A DNA stretch of 64,000 bases from Orrella marina. Lineage in GTDB: Bacteria; Pseudomonadota; Gammaproteobacteria; Burkholderiales; Burkholderiaceae_B. The notes under the pieces were generated by a model. The model did not search any database and was not told the DNA's origin. It saw nothing but the letters and a program-made list of their open reading frames with translations. Of this stretch, positions 9,053-18,016 are shown one piece after another. The position numbers and the translations under genes are program-made. Position 1 is the stretch's first letter. The number at the start of each line of letters is the position of its first letter. The DNA lies in NCBI RefSeq assembly GCF_003058465.1, contig NZ_CP028901.1, positions 4,092,001 through 4,156,000 on the forward strand, given 5' to 3'.

Positions 9053-9419
9053 CAGATGCGCACGGCGCTCGCGCGGGCTTGATATGTTCCGCGGCACTTT
9101 CGGAATTGTGCCTGCTCGGATCCCCCCTGTAGGCCTGGTCCTTTGTGTCTCGTACTTTGCGCCTGGCCATCTCCCAGCTTCTTGTTTTTCTCATTCTTTC
9201 TTCCTCTCTTTTTGCCGTTCCTTGTCCTCTTGCTGTGGTTGAAGGGCGGCCATTCGACACGTCCGGATTGTGATGTGTGACCCACAGAAAACGTGTGTGG
9301 CGTATCCGGAGTCTCCTCAAGTTGTGTGCAGTCATGCCAGGGCCTATAGTCAGGAGGCTAATGCAAGACCCATATCAAGAACCACATCAAAAAACACACA
9401 TAGAACGAGGAGACTTTGA
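9053..9419. other. Non-coding gap with pyrimidine-rich tract
   Basis: No convincing gene. Bases about 9178-9235 on the plus strand are almost entirely C and T, downstream of the MFS gene, which could favour Rho-dependent termination. A short A-rich stretch (about 9376-9400) precedes the next gene's GAGGAG. Confidence 0.4.
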
Positions 9420-10160
9420 GTGAGTAATATCAGTGTTGAGCATTTCCCAGACGGTGTATCGCTATTCACGATCGAGCGAGAGGCACGACGAAATGCCATC
9501 TGCTCTAAAACAGCCATTGAACTGCAGCGCGCCTTTGCCGAGTTTGATGCGTCAGAGCAACGGGTGGCCGTCATCACCGGACGCGGTGACAAAGCCTTCA
9601 CGTCTGGCGCAGACGTCAACGATGTGCCTGAGCTCTGGCGCTGCATTCCGACTGCAGGAATTTCAACCGAGAAGCCGATCATTGCGGCGGTCGGTGGCTG
9701 GTGTGTCGGGGGCGGGGTGGTACTGGCCGCCATGTGTGACCTCATGGTCGCTGCTGAGAACGCCAGGTTCTCCTATCCCGAAGCGCGCCTGGGGCTCACA
9801 CACGGCATGATTGCGACCCTCGCGGGGCGTCTGCCACACAAGATCGCCATGGAGATCATTCTGCTTGGCACGACCATCGAGGCACAGCGTGCTTACGAGA
9901 TTGGCCTGGTCAACCGTGTGGTTCCACAGGGCCAGCAAGTTGAAGCTGCGCTCGAGATGGCGCGTGAACTCGCCCGGTCCGCACCCCTTGTACTCAAGAC
10001 GCTCAAGCGGTTTGTGATTGACACTGTTTTGCCGATCAGCCCGTCCGAGCAGATGGCGCGCGCCAAACGTCAGCTCGAGATTGTTGCTGACAGCGAAGAT
10101 TTTCAGGAGGGCCTCAAGGCTTACGAGCAAAAACGTGCTCCCGTTTTTGCGGGGAAGTGA
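9420..10160 (+). CDS. Enoyl-CoA hydratase/isomerase family protein
   Basis: A 246-residue crotonase. Oxyanion-hole segments are clear: ITGRGDKAFTSGADVND (about 53-69) and GGWCVGGGVVLAAMCDLMVA (about 94-113), followed by FSYPEARLGL carrying one of the glutamates expected for hydratase chemistry. The start is GTG at 9420 with GAGGAG 7 bases upstream. The acyl-CoA synthetase gene begins 1 bp after its stop, so the two probably work on the same substrate: activation to an acyl-CoA, then hydration or isomerisation. The substrate is unknown. Confidence 0.88.
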   Translation: MSNISVEHFPDGVSLFTIEREARRNAICSKTAIELQRAFAEFDASEQRVAVITGRGDKAFTSGADVNDVPELWRCIPTAGISTEKPIIAAVGGWCVGGGVVLAAMCDLMVAAENARFSYPEARLGLTHGMIATLAGRLPHKIAMEIILLGTTIEAQRAYEIGLVNRVVPQGQQVEAALEMARELARSAPLVLKTLKRFVIDTVLPISPSEQMARAKRQLEIVADSEDFQEGLKAYEQKRAPVFAGK

Positions 10161-10161
10161 T

Positions 10162-12273
10162 ATGCAGCAGATGACTTATCCAGAGCCCCGACTGACGATA
10201 CGCGAGATCATGCACGCGCGAAGTGTTGCTGTGATCGGTGCGTCTGAGGACGAATCCAAGTGGGGTGGGCGTGCGCTGGCAATCCTGCGTCGCCACACCG
10301 TGAGCTCCGAGGTCTATCCGGTCAACCCCAAGGCAAGCGAGCTCATGGGGTTGCCTGCTTACAAGTCGATCGCAGATTGTCCCAGGCCAGTGGATATTGC
10401 CATGGTGCTGGTACCTCAGGCGATGATCCTGGACACTTTGGAACAGTGTGCGAAGGCTGGCGTTGGTTGTGCCATTGTCATCACGTCCGGGTTCGCCGAA
10501 GTAGGAGGAGATGGCCACGAGATTGAGGCCAGGATGCGTGAGATTGCGCGATCAGGTGGTATGCGGGTGATCGGGCCCAACTGTATCGGCATTCTGAATG
10601 CGTATTCCAACATGCTGGCCAGCACAGCCGTTGCACTGGTCGAGATTGATCGTGCACCAGGCGGGACCATTGGTTTCACCTCACAAAGTGGTGCGCTCAT
10701 GGGATCGATGCTCGCGCGCGGGTTTGACGTCGGTGCAGGCTTCAGCTCACTCATTTCGCTTGGCAACCAGTGCGACATTGATATCAACGAAACGTTCGAA
10801 TATCTGATCGAAGATCCGCAGACCAGGACGATATGCCTGTACGTGGAAGCACTGCGAGGTCCGGCAACGTTTCGATCTCTTCTTGCTCGAGCCCGTGAAG
10901 CAGGAAAACCTGTTCTGGTGTGCAAGTCCGGACGCAGCGAGGCCGGAGAAAAGGCAATCCAGTCGCACACTGCCAGTATGACCGGTGCGTATGCGACATT
11001 TGAGGCAGTCTGTCGGGCAGAGGGCGCGTTTCTCTTCGAGAACGTGTCTGACATGCTCGATGCGGCGATGTTGCTGTCTCACGGTGCACGACTCATAAAA
11101 CCCAGCATTGCCGTATTCTCCGGCTCGGGCGGTGCAGGTGCGCTGCTGGTCGATGCGTTGTCCGCACAAGGCTTTACGATCGCCGAGCTGACCGAGTCCA
11201 CCAAAGCGTCATTGCGACGGGTTTTGCCGGAGTCCAATCTGCAGTCGCCAATTGATTTCGGGACGCTCAAGCCAATGGGTGATGCGCATCCGCTCTATGA
11301 GGATCCGTTTGAGTACGCGTTGGGTGAAACCATGGCCGATGAGAATGTTGGTGCTGGCATCGTGCTGCTGACCAGCCAGCCAACCATGCACAAGGTTGCC
11401 TATGCCACGCAGAAGGTCGGTCGCAAAACTGACAAGCCCTTGCTGTATGTTCACGTCGCCGGCTCGATTGGTGATTCGGCAAGGCAGGTGATGCGCGAGC
11501 AAGGCTACGGCTTTGTCGAGAGTCAGAACGATGCACTGAAGGTCTTTGATGCACTATGGCAGCAGACACGGATGCCATCAGGCGTGACCGCCACGCCAGT
11601 GACTTTCGAGCTGCCCCGGCTTGCGGGCGGATTCCTGAGTGAACCAGATGCCAGGCGGATGCTGGAAGCTGCCTCGATTCCGACCACACCCTGGGTGATG
11701 CTCAAGGAGATCGAGGAGGTAGTTGAGCATGTTGAACGGCAGGGTGGTGCCTGGGTGATCAAGGCCGTCAGTCCAACACTGATTCACAAGAGTGATATCG
11801 GTGCGGTCAAGCTCAATATCCAGGATGGTCATTCAGCACGTCAGGCATGTCGCGAGATTGCACAGGCACTTGGCAGTGCACAGCACTCGCTTGATGGCTA
11901 CCTGGTGACCAGGATGGTGAAGGCTGACGCCGAACTGATTCTTGGAATCAAGCGTGATCCGGATTTTGGACCGATGGTGGTGATTGGTGCAGGAGGAACG
12001 CTAGTGGAACTGCTGCATGATGTGCAGATGATGCCTGCGCCGGTACATGCTGTTCAGGCGCTTGCCATGATCGAGCAGCTCAAGTGTTTTCCGTTGCTCA
12101 AAGGCTGGCGCGGATCACGGCCAGCCGATCTGGCAGCGCTGGCCGAGTTGATTGTCGCGACAAGTCAGCTTGCATGCCAGGATGAAGCGCTTGAAGAAAT
12201 GGACATCAATCCACTCATGCTGGTCGATGGTCAGTTCATGGCAGCAGATGCCCGCGCGTTCCGACGTTCTTGA
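10162..12273 (+). CDS. ADP-forming acetate/acyl-CoA ligase family protein
   Basis: A 703-residue single-chain acyl-CoA synthetase (NDP-forming). Order: CoA-binding Rossmann domain (about 10-130, with SVAVIGASEDESKWG), succinyl-CoA-ligase-like domains (RVIGPNCIGILN, GFTSQSGALMGSML), the active-site-His region QSHTASMTGAYATFEAV, and a C-terminal ATP-grasp domain (about 475-700, IKAVSPTLIHKSDIGAVKL). The ATG at 10162 has GGGGAAG 4 bases upstream and lies 1 bp after the crotonase stop; a longer frame from 10018 would run back through that gene. It probably activates a carboxylic acid to its CoA thioester for the adjoining crotonase. Confidence 0.9.
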   Translation: MQQMTYPEPRLTIREIMHARSVAVIGASEDESKWGGRALAILRRHTVSSEVYPVNPKASELMGLPAYKSIADCPRPVDIAMVLVPQAMILDTLEQCAKAGVGCAIVITSGFAEVGGDGHEIEARMREIARSGGMRVIGPNCIGILNAYSNMLASTAVALVEIDRAPGGTIGFTSQSGALMGSMLARGFDVGAGFSSLISLGNQCDIDINETFEYLIEDPQTRTICLYVEALRGPATFRSLLARAREAGKPVLVCKSGRSEAGEKAIQSHTASMTGAYATFEAVCRAEGAFLFENVSDMLDAAMLLSHGARLIKPSIAVFSGSGGAGALLVDALSAQGFTIAELTESTKASLRRVLPESNLQSPIDFGTLKPMGDAHPLYEDPFEYALGETMADENVGAGIVLLTSQPTMHKVAYATQKVGRKTDKPLLYVHVAGSIGDSARQVMREQGYGFVESQNDALKVFDALWQQTRMPSGVTATPVTFELPRLAGGFLSEPDARRMLEAASIPTTPWVMLKEIEEVVEHVERQGGAWVIKAVSPTLIHKSDIGAVKLNIQDGHSARQACREIAQALGSAQHSLDGYLVTRMVKADAELILGIKRDPDFGPMVVIGAGGTLVELLHDVQMMPAPVHAVQALAMIEQLKCFPLLKGWRGSRPADLAALAELIVATSQLACQDEALEEMDINPLMLVDGQFMAADARAFRRS

Positions 12274-12326
12274 CAAGCTGAACGATCGGGTTGATGCAGG
12301 CGGTGTCGGTTGTTGCGGTATCGGTT

Positions 12327-12362
12327 GATGTGGAGTCAGGTAGATGATGCCGACTCCACATC
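12327..12362. terminator. Convergent-end hairpin
   Basis: An 11-bp perfect inverted repeat, GATGTGGAGTC / GACTCCACATC, with a 14-base loop between the converging ends of the acyl-CoA ligase and the next crotonase. No T-run on either side; it could act for both strands. Confidence 0.5.
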
Positions 12363-12406
12363 AAGGCCTCCGGTACCTGCTGATACGTGTTTCAGCGCTG
12401 GCCAGA

Positions 12407-13183
12407 TCAAGTGTTGTCCTTCATCCACTGCCCCATGTAGTGCCTGGGTTCCCCCGTTTCAAAAGCTTTGCCAAACTCGGCGACCGTGTCATTGATGGCG
12501 TCCGTTGTGGAGAGTTTCTCCCAGCGACGCAGCAGCCGCTTTTGCTGGGTCAGGGCTGCAGGTGCCAGACCCGCAAATAGTTCAGACATCTGCGCAAGTC
12601 TGTCATCGAGCGCTTCGGGCTGCACGACTTCGGTGACCAGTCCCCAGGCCAGGGCCTGCTCGGTCCCGACTAGTTCACCACTGAGTAGCATCCATGTTGC
12701 CTGGGTGGGACCAATCAATGCGGGCATCAGGACGGCATGAATGACCGAGGGTATGCCCACCTTGACCTCCGGCATACCGAACTGCGCCCCGGCTGCGGCC
12801 AGTCGAATGTCGCATGCCATGGCTAGCTCCAGCCCGCCACCCAGACACCACCCGGGAATCCGCGCGATCACGGGGGCCGGAAATTGTCTGACAGCTTCGC
12901 AAAGATCTCTCAGACCGGAGATGAATCGCTCAGCTGACTGGCGATCCAGATGGGCCATCTCCTTGATGTTTGCGCCGGCAACAAATGCTTTGTCTCCCTG
13001 GCCGCGCAGCACCAGCACCCGGATCTCCTTGCGACTGGCCAGATGCTCAAGCGCAGTGATCAGGTCCTTGATGACAGGCGTACCGAGAATGTTCAGATGA
13101 TTGTTTGAGACAATCCAGAGGCAGGCAACGCCCTTGTTGTCAACGGTTGCACTCGCGTGCGGCAGGGAAACCACTTCAGTCAT
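12407..13183 (-). CDS. Enoyl-CoA hydratase/isomerase family protein
   Basis: A 258-residue crotonase with a complete-looking active site: the oxyanion segment RGQGDKAFVAGANIKEMA, then GWCLGGGLELAMACDIRLAA carrying the first conserved Glu, and MPEVKVGIPSVI carrying the second. This makes it a better candidate for a true hydratase than the other crotonases here. The ATG at 13183 is chosen over 13192 because AAGGA lies 8 bases upstream of it but only 1 base from the other. It converges with the acyl-CoA ligase. The 168 bp upstream hold nothing I recognise. Confidence 0.9.
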   Translation of the reverse strand: MTEVVSLPHASATVDNKGVACLWIVSNNHLNILGTPVIKDLITALEHLASRKEIRVLVLRGQGDKAFVAGANIKEMAHLDRQSAERFISGLRDLCEAVRQFPAPVIARIPGWCLGGGLELAMACDIRLAAAGAQFGMPEVKVGIPSVIHAVLMPALIGPTQATWMLLSGELVGTEQALAWGLVTEVVQPEALDDRLAQMSELFAGLAPAALTQQKRLLRRWEKLSTTDAINDTVAEFGKAFETGEPRHYMGQWMKDNT

Positions 13184-13351
13184 GATCAGCATCCTTCGGT
13201 AACATTGTTCGGTTCAGGTCAGATCGTACAATGTGGCAAGCATCCGGGCGCGTACAGACATCTCTGGTCAGGCGATCACCACGACACGACTGTCGAGGCT
13301 GTCCATGCAAGTGGATGAGCAATTAATGGACATGGCAGGGAGCCAAGGCCG

Positions 13352-14689
13352 GTGATGAATTCAACAGAGTGGACTCGCAAGTTCTGGGAACAATCGGACC
13401 GTATCTTCTGGGCGGGACTGGTGCTCGGGCTCGGGCTGTCCTGGTGGTATGCCACAAACCAGATAGTGGAAGGGGATCAGACCCAGATGATCCACAAAGG
13501 TTATCTGGGTGCTTACCAGGGTGTCTGGATGAGCTTTGGCAACGCGGCGAGCGTTGTCGGGAATGTGCCCGGATCTGTGCTGGCCTGGGTCGTGGGTGGT
13601 CCCTTGTTTGTCTGGGACTCACCGTATGCGCCGATGTTATTTCTGCTGCTGTTGCGTCTGGCAGGGTTTTTGATGCTCGATGCCGTGGTGCGGCGTGTGT
13701 TTCCCGGGTCGGGGCTGGCCAGATTGAGCTTCTTGCTGCTGTGCTGGCTCAATCCCTGGTTTCTGTTCGACAGCTTGCTGTATAACCCGGCCTACCTGAT
13801 CTTCTGCGCCGGATTGCATTGCTGGACTGCCTGGCACATGCAACACGAGAGGCGCTTGCTCATGACGGTGCTGCATGTGCTGTCGATCGGACTCGCCATG
13901 CAGCTGCACTTCTCCTGGCCGGTGCTGGTGTTCCTGTCAGCCCTGATGTTTTATCGCGGCGTACTCAAGGTCAGCTGGGTCGGGGTGTTGATTGCGACGG
14001 CACTGATTGTCGTGAGTCTGGTGCCCTACCTGATGCAGTTATGGGCTGATCCGTCCCTCGCTCATAACCCGGACCCGGATGCGCGCAAGCGCTTCATCGG
14101 CTGGGGAGCCCTGAATGTTTACCCGGTTCTGAAGGCCGTTCTGTACTGGTTGCGTTACGGTTCGTGGGCGTTTCCCAGCAAGCTCGTCAATGACACGGAG
14201 TTTCTGTGGGTGGGGGTGCAGTTTCTGCCGGTGATTCTCGAGAACCTCTGGAAGATTTTCATGGGGCTGATCGGTGCGGTAACAGTGATCATTGCGGCCG
14301 TTGCGAATCTGACTGCGCTTAGTCACATTCGCCCACGCCTGAAGCGATCAGCGGGGACACCGGTCGAGCCACTGGACTGGATGCTGCTGTACTCAACCGC
14401 GGCGTTCATCGCAGCGCTGATCAGTGCGGGACTGGCTCCGATTGTGTTCAACTACTGGCATCTGACCCTGATTTTTCCATTTGCACTGTTTCCGGTGATT
14501 TTCTGGGTGACGCGTTATCTCGGTCGGTCAGCGCAGCGCGAGGCCCGTCCTGTTCTTGCTGTGGCCGCATTTCTGGTCTTCATCAACGTCGTTGCGATCA
14601 ACGATAGCGAGAAGTTCTCATACGCTGCGGACTATGCGCAGCAGACAATCGAGTACGTCGAGCGGGAGGTGGGCCCCCGCGTGCGGTAA
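13352..14689 (+). CDS. Polytopic membrane protein, possibly GT-C glycosyltransferase-like
   Basis: A 445-residue integral membrane protein with about ten hydrophobic segments. After the first helix there is a loop (about residues 35-70) with acidic residues (VEGDQTQMIHKG), an arrangement seen in GT-C membrane glycosyltransferases, though I see no diagnostic motif. The start may be GTG at 13352 (GGGAG 9 bases upstream) or the adjacent ATG at 13355. It ends 36 bp before the response-regulator gene and may be cotranscribed with the two-component system, suggesting an envelope function. Function is not assigned. Confidence 0.75.
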   Translation: MMNSTEWTRKFWEQSDRIFWAGLVLGLGLSWWYATNQIVEGDQTQMIHKGYLGAYQGVWMSFGNAASVVGNVPGSVLAWVVGGPLFVWDSPYAPMLFLLLLRLAGFLMLDAVVRRVFPGSGLARLSFLLLCWLNPWFLFDSLLYNPAYLIFCAGLHCWTAWHMQHERRLLMTVLHVLSIGLAMQLHFSWPVLVFLSALMFYRGVLKVSWVGVLIATALIVVSLVPYLMQLWADPSLAHNPDPDARKRFIGWGALNVYPVLKAVLYWLRYGSWAFPSKLVNDTEFLWVGVQFLPVILENLWKIFMGLIGAVTVIIAAVANLTALSHIRPRLKRSAGTPVEPLDWMLLYSTAAFIAALISAGLAPIVFNYWHLTLIFPFALFPVIFWVTRYLGRSAQREARPVLAVAAFLVFINVVAINDSEKFSYAADYAQQTIEYVEREVGPRVR

Positions 14690-14725
14690 AGCGCAGACAC
14701 ACCTTATTCCTGAGGGAGAAACAGC

Positions 14726-15466
14726 ATGCGTGATGGTAATGCCGCAATGGGTCAGGGATCGAACCCGGCTATCAAGGCGGGCAAGATTCTCGTTGTCGAT
14801 GATGATCTGGAGTTGAGACAGTTGCTAGCGACCTACCTGAACAAGCATGGCTATGACACGGTGCTGGCGGGTGATGCAACTGACCTGGAGTCCCGAATTG
14901 CGCGATATGAGCCGGATCTGGTTGTGCTTGACCGCATGATGCCCGGACGCGACGGGCTGGAAGCGTGTCGGGCATTGCGTAGCCAGGGGGAGGATGTTCC
15001 CGTCATCATGCTGACAGCCAAGGACGAGTCTGTCGACCGCATCGTGGGCCTTGAGACGGGGGCGGATGACTACGTGGGCAAGCCATTTGACCCGCGTGAG
15101 TTGCTGGCCCGGATTCAGGCGGTGCTGCGCAGAAAATCAGGACCCTCATCGTTCAAGACCGCCCACGCGGTCAGATTTGGTGCGTTCGAGTTTGATCCGG
15201 TGATGCGGCAGCTTCTGAAAGATGGAGAAGTCATCCGGCTCACCGGTGGTGAGATCAACTTGCTGGAAGCACTGGTTCAGAACCCGGGCAAGCCGTTATC
15301 CCGGGATCGCCTGCTGGCGCTGGCCAGGGACGACGATGCTGGTGAGCGCAATGATCGGGCGATTGATATAGCAGTCTTGCGGTTACGGCGTGCCATTGAG
15401 GATGACCCAAAGAGTCCGCGCTGGATTCAGACAGTCTGGGGCGTCGGCTACAGGTTCTCGCCGTGA
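14726..15466 (+). CDS. OmpR-family response regulator
   Basis: A 246-residue response regulator. The receiver domain (about 20-137) has the acidic pocket VDDD, phosphoacceptor Asp69 in VVLDRMMPG, the switch Thr in MLTAKDE and the Lys in GKPF. A winged-helix DNA-binding domain (about 155-245) ends with RWIQTVWGVGYRFSP. The receiver resembles OmpR (RIVGLETGADDY, RELLARIQAVLRR). GGGAG lies 7 bases before the ATG. The stop overlaps the kinase start by 4 bp (GTGA), so the pair is translationally coupled. Targets may include envelope genes, by analogy with OmpR. Confidence 0.93.
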   Translation: MRDGNAAMGQGSNPAIKAGKILVVDDDLELRQLLATYLNKHGYDTVLAGDATDLESRIARYEPDLVVLDRMMPGRDGLEACRALRSQGEDVPVIMLTAKDESVDRIVGLETGADDYVGKPFDPRELLARIQAVLRRKSGPSSFKTAHAVRFGAFEFDPVMRQLLKDGEVIRLTGGEINLLEALVQNPGKPLSRDRLLALARDDDAGERNDRAIDIAVLRLRRAIEDDPKSPRWIQTVWGVGYRFSP

Positions 15467-16896
15467 AGTGGTTGACCTTTGTCTGGCCGCGTTCGTTGCG
15501 GGCACGTCTGCTTTGGCTGGTGCTGGGGTCGGTGTTGCTTGCACAGGCATTGACGCTTTACGCAATTGCATTGCACCAGCATAGTCAGGCACAGACCGCG
15601 GCGGTGAATCTGCTGGTCACCAGTATCCGGACTTTGCAGGCAGCGATCGAAACGGTCGAGCCCGGAGGACGGGCGCAGTGGGTTGAACAGGTGTCGCAGG
15701 GGCAGTGGCGACTGTTGACGCAGGATCTTCCAGGACAGGCGCGTTTTCAGTCCGACAGAGGGCTAGAGTCCCGCACGGCGGACGACCCGGGCTTGCGCAG
15801 AAGCCTGCGTATGCTGGCACGTGAGGTTAACCGCTCACTCAGCCGGGATGCGCGTGTGGCGGTGACTGCCGGTGAACAGCCCTATCTCTATGTGTCGATT
15901 CCTCGCGCGCAGCAAGATGCGAAGGCCGTGGGCGAGATGAGTGCACCGCGAGCAAGCCGGGCCGACCGTGCGCGCAGCGGACGCAGTCGTGCCTCTGTCG
16001 ACTGGTTGCAGATTCCGCTGGATCGCGTGGATCCTCCTCTCACCCAGGCGACGCTGATTGGCTGGCTGGCGAGCCTGGGCGCACTGCTCCTGGTGGCGGC
16101 GTGGTTTTCCTGGCACATCACGCGCCCCATGACGGCACTGTTGCGGGCGACCGAAGGGCTGGCGGCCGGGCATCCTGAACCTGTAAAACCGTCCGGACCG
16201 GTTGAAACGCGTCGCCTCGGAGAGGGCTTTAACGCGATGCTTGCCTCGCTTGCCCAGGCCGAGAACACCCAGCGCACGCTGCTTGCCGGATTGCCGCATG
16301 ACCTGAAAGGACCGTTGTCGCGCATGTCGCTTCGAATCGAGATGACAGACGATCCGGAACTCAAGGCGGGATTGAAGCGGGATCTGGATGACATGCAGCG
16401 TATGGTCGAACAGTTTCTGGCTTATATCCGAGGGCAGGACACCGGGTCTCTGGCTCTGGCACCCTTGCGGCTTGATACGTGGCTTGACGATCAGGTGCAG
16501 GACCGGCAACGACTGCGCCAGCAGGTGAACGTTTCAGGCAGTCTGGAGCCCGTCAATGTCATGGCTGACACGGACGCGCTGGATCGTGTGCTGGCGAACC
16601 TGATCGACAACGCGTTTGAGCACGGCCGGCCACCTGTCGAGATCTCTTTGCACAAGCAGGGGCAGTGGGTCACGCTGAGTGTGCAAGACCATGGAGAGGG
16701 TATTGAACCCGCTGACAGACAGCGAGCACTGGAGCCGTTCGCGCGGCTTGATCAGGCCCGAACCCGCACGGGTAATGCCGGACTGGGTCTGAACGTGGTG
16801 CAGTCGATAGTGATCGCCCACGGTGGGCGCGTCGTGCTTGAAACAGGAAACAAGGGGGGGCTGAGAGTGGATGTGACCCTGCCTGTGGCGAGGTAG
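15463..16896 (+). CDS. EnvZ-like sensor histidine kinase
   Basis: A 477-residue membrane sensor kinase. Order: TM1 (about 8-32), periplasmic domain (about 33-190, Arg-rich near its end), TM2 (about 192-215), HAMP (about 216-268), HisKA with phospho-His279 in LLAGLPHDLKGPLSRM, and an HATPase domain with N box LANLIDNAFEH, G1 DHGEGI and G2 GNAGLGLNVV. The H-box and HAMP are EnvZ/RstB-like. The GTG start overlaps the regulator stop by 4 bp. The stimulus is not evident; a Spy/CpxP-like gene lies just beyond, in the opposite direction. Confidence 0.93.
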   Translation: MKWLTFVWPRSLRARLLWLVLGSVLLAQALTLYAIALHQHSQAQTAAVNLLVTSIRTLQAAIETVEPGGRAQWVEQVSQGQWRLLTQDLPGQARFQSDRGLESRTADDPGLRRSLRMLAREVNRSLSRDARVAVTAGEQPYLYVSIPRAQQDAKAVGEMSAPRASRADRARSGRSRASVDWLQIPLDRVDPPLTQATLIGWLASLGALLLVAAWFSWHITRPMTALLRATEGLAAGHPEPVKPSGPVETRRLGEGFNAMLASLAQAENTQRTLLAGLPHDLKGPLSRMSLRIEMTDDPELKAGLKRDLDDMQRMVEQFLAYIRGQDTGSLALAPLRLDTWLDDQVQDRQRLRQQVNVSGSLEPVNVMADTDALDRVLANLIDNAFEHGRPPVEISLHKQGQWVTLSVQDHGEGIEPADRQRALEPFARLDQARTRTGNAGLGLNVVQSIVIAHGGRVVLETGNKGGLRVDVTLPVAR

Positions 16897-17126
16897 TATC
16901 CGGAACGCCGGGATGCCTGGTCCTTGACGCCGTCCTTCCGGTCCTCATTGTCCTCATGGTCCCGCAGCCCGGCCGCCCCACGGTCCTGAAACTGCATTGA
17001 CGCCACGCTTGAATCAGACCCCGCGTTGCTGTCTTGTTGCTTTGCTTCGCCGTTGTGAGAAGAGTTTTCTGGAGCAGGCCAGGTGTCGTTTCTGGTCAAT
17101 TCCCGACATCCGTCTGACGCAAGAAG

Positions 17127-17154
17127 GATGGGCCAGCAATGTTGCTGGCCCATC
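17127..17154. terminator. Perfect hairpin between converging kinase and Spy-like genes
   Basis: GATGGGCCAGCAA / TTGCTGGCCCATC is perfectly complementary with only TG between the arms, so about 11 bp can pair around a small loop. TTTTT follows 11 bases later on the plus strand, and a short CTTCTT follows on the minus strand. It can plausibly terminate either transcript. Confidence 0.6.
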
Positions 17155-17177
17155 AGGGTAGTAGCTTTTTGGATGCT

Positions 17178-17207
17178 CAGTGACGTTCAGTGACTTTCAG
17201 TGACGTT
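17178..17207. repeat. Three tandem 10-bp repeats
   Basis: CAGTGACGTT, CAGTGACTTT and CAGTGACGTT follow one another directly, 27 bp beyond the Spy-like gene's stop. One unit differs at a single base. No function is apparent. Confidence 0.6.
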
Positions 17208-17234
17208 CATGGCCTCAGGAGCAGGATCGCTGGA

Positions 17235-17795
17235 TCAGCCGCGACCGTGTCTCGACATGCCTGCCTGTTTGCCTCTGGACTGGACAAACTCCTGCAGCAC
17301 GGATTGTTGCTCTTTGTTCAGGCTGTCCCAGAAGCCTAGCCATTCTTGCTGAACCGATTTGCGTGCAGCCTGCATTTGCTCGAAACGCTCGTTCTGGCGT
17401 TCAAACATGGCGCGCGGGTCAAACTCTGCGCCGGATCTTGCGCTACCTTTGCCACGCTCTTTGCCGCCGCGCATGGACTGCTTCATCGTTTCGGTTGTTT
17501 TCTGGGCTTGCGCATACTTGGCTTGCTGGACTGCATTCAGATTCAGCTGGCTGAGTACCTGGTCAGGAAGCTGCATGGACATTGCGCGATTGCCGTGCTT
17601 TCCCTGTTTGCCACCTTTGCCGTGTTCGTGCTGTCCTTTGCCTGAGTGGTCACATTCGCTGTACTGTTGGCGTTGACCATCTCCTTGTCCTTGCCCTTTA
17701 CCTTGGCCCGGGTTTGCCTGGGCAAATGCGGCGCTGGAAGCGATGGCGAGTGTCAGACCAGCAATCAGGGGACGTACGTAGTTAGAGCGTTTCAT
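17235..17795 (-). CDS. Spy/CpxP-like (LTXXQ) periplasmic protein
   Basis: A 186-residue exported protein. A signal peptide (residues 1-26, ending AAFAQA) is followed by a Gly/Gln/Lys/His-rich low-complexity segment (about 27-70) and a helical domain with two LTxxQ-like repeats (LNLNAVQQ and LNKEQQ), the hallmark of Spy/CpxP-type chaperones that sense or buffer envelope stress. The ATG at 17795 has AAGGAG 8 bases upstream; the reading frame runs on to 17870 without support. The His/Gly-rich segment could bind metal, which is speculation. The neighbouring EnvZ-like kinase makes an envelope-stress circuit plausible. Confidence 0.82.
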   Translation of the reverse strand: MKRSNYVRPLIAGLTLAIASSAAFAQANPGQGKGQGQGDGQRQQYSECDHSGKGQHEHGKGGKQGKHGNRAMSMQLPDQVLSQLNLNAVQQAKYAQAQKTTETMKQSMRGGKERGKGSARSGAEFDPRAMFERQNERFEQMQAARKSVQQEWLGFWDSLNKEQQSVLQEFVQSRGKQAGMSRHGRG

Positions 17796-17974
17796 TTGTC
17801 GGACTCCTTTCTCAGTTGACAGGTGTATTGTGGTGCCAAGGCTGTTTCCAGAGTGTTTCGTATCATGCATAAGATGTTTCAGTTGATTTCAGGTTTCTCA
17901 CTGTCACCGGATGTGAAGCTCGATGGCAATGCTGGCCGCAGTGTGGGGTTTTTTAGCAGGTTGCAGGAGGTCGA

Positions 17975-18016
17975 ATGGACAATGTGTTCCCTTTCTTGGA
18001 GTTTGCACTGAGATGA
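17975..18016 (+). CDS. Short leader peptide coupled to the cation exchanger
   Basis: A 13-codon open frame (MDNVFPFLEFALR) starts with ATG 4 bases after a strong AGGAGG at 17965-17970. Its TGA stop (18014-18016) overlaps the exchanger's ATG at 18013 as ATGA. The exchanger itself has only a distant GGAG, so it probably depends on reinitiation by ribosomes that have translated this peptide. There is no run of one amino acid that would suggest classic attenuation. Confidence 0.5.
   Translation: MDNVFPFLEFALR

Larger units (their letters stand above)
16897..17234. other. Convergent intergenic region with hairpin and short tandem repeats
   Basis: No gene seen. It contains degenerate pyrimidine-rich repeats (about 16930-16965), the hairpin at 17127-17154 and three 10-bp tandem repeats at 17178-17207, described separately. 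Confidence 0.5.
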
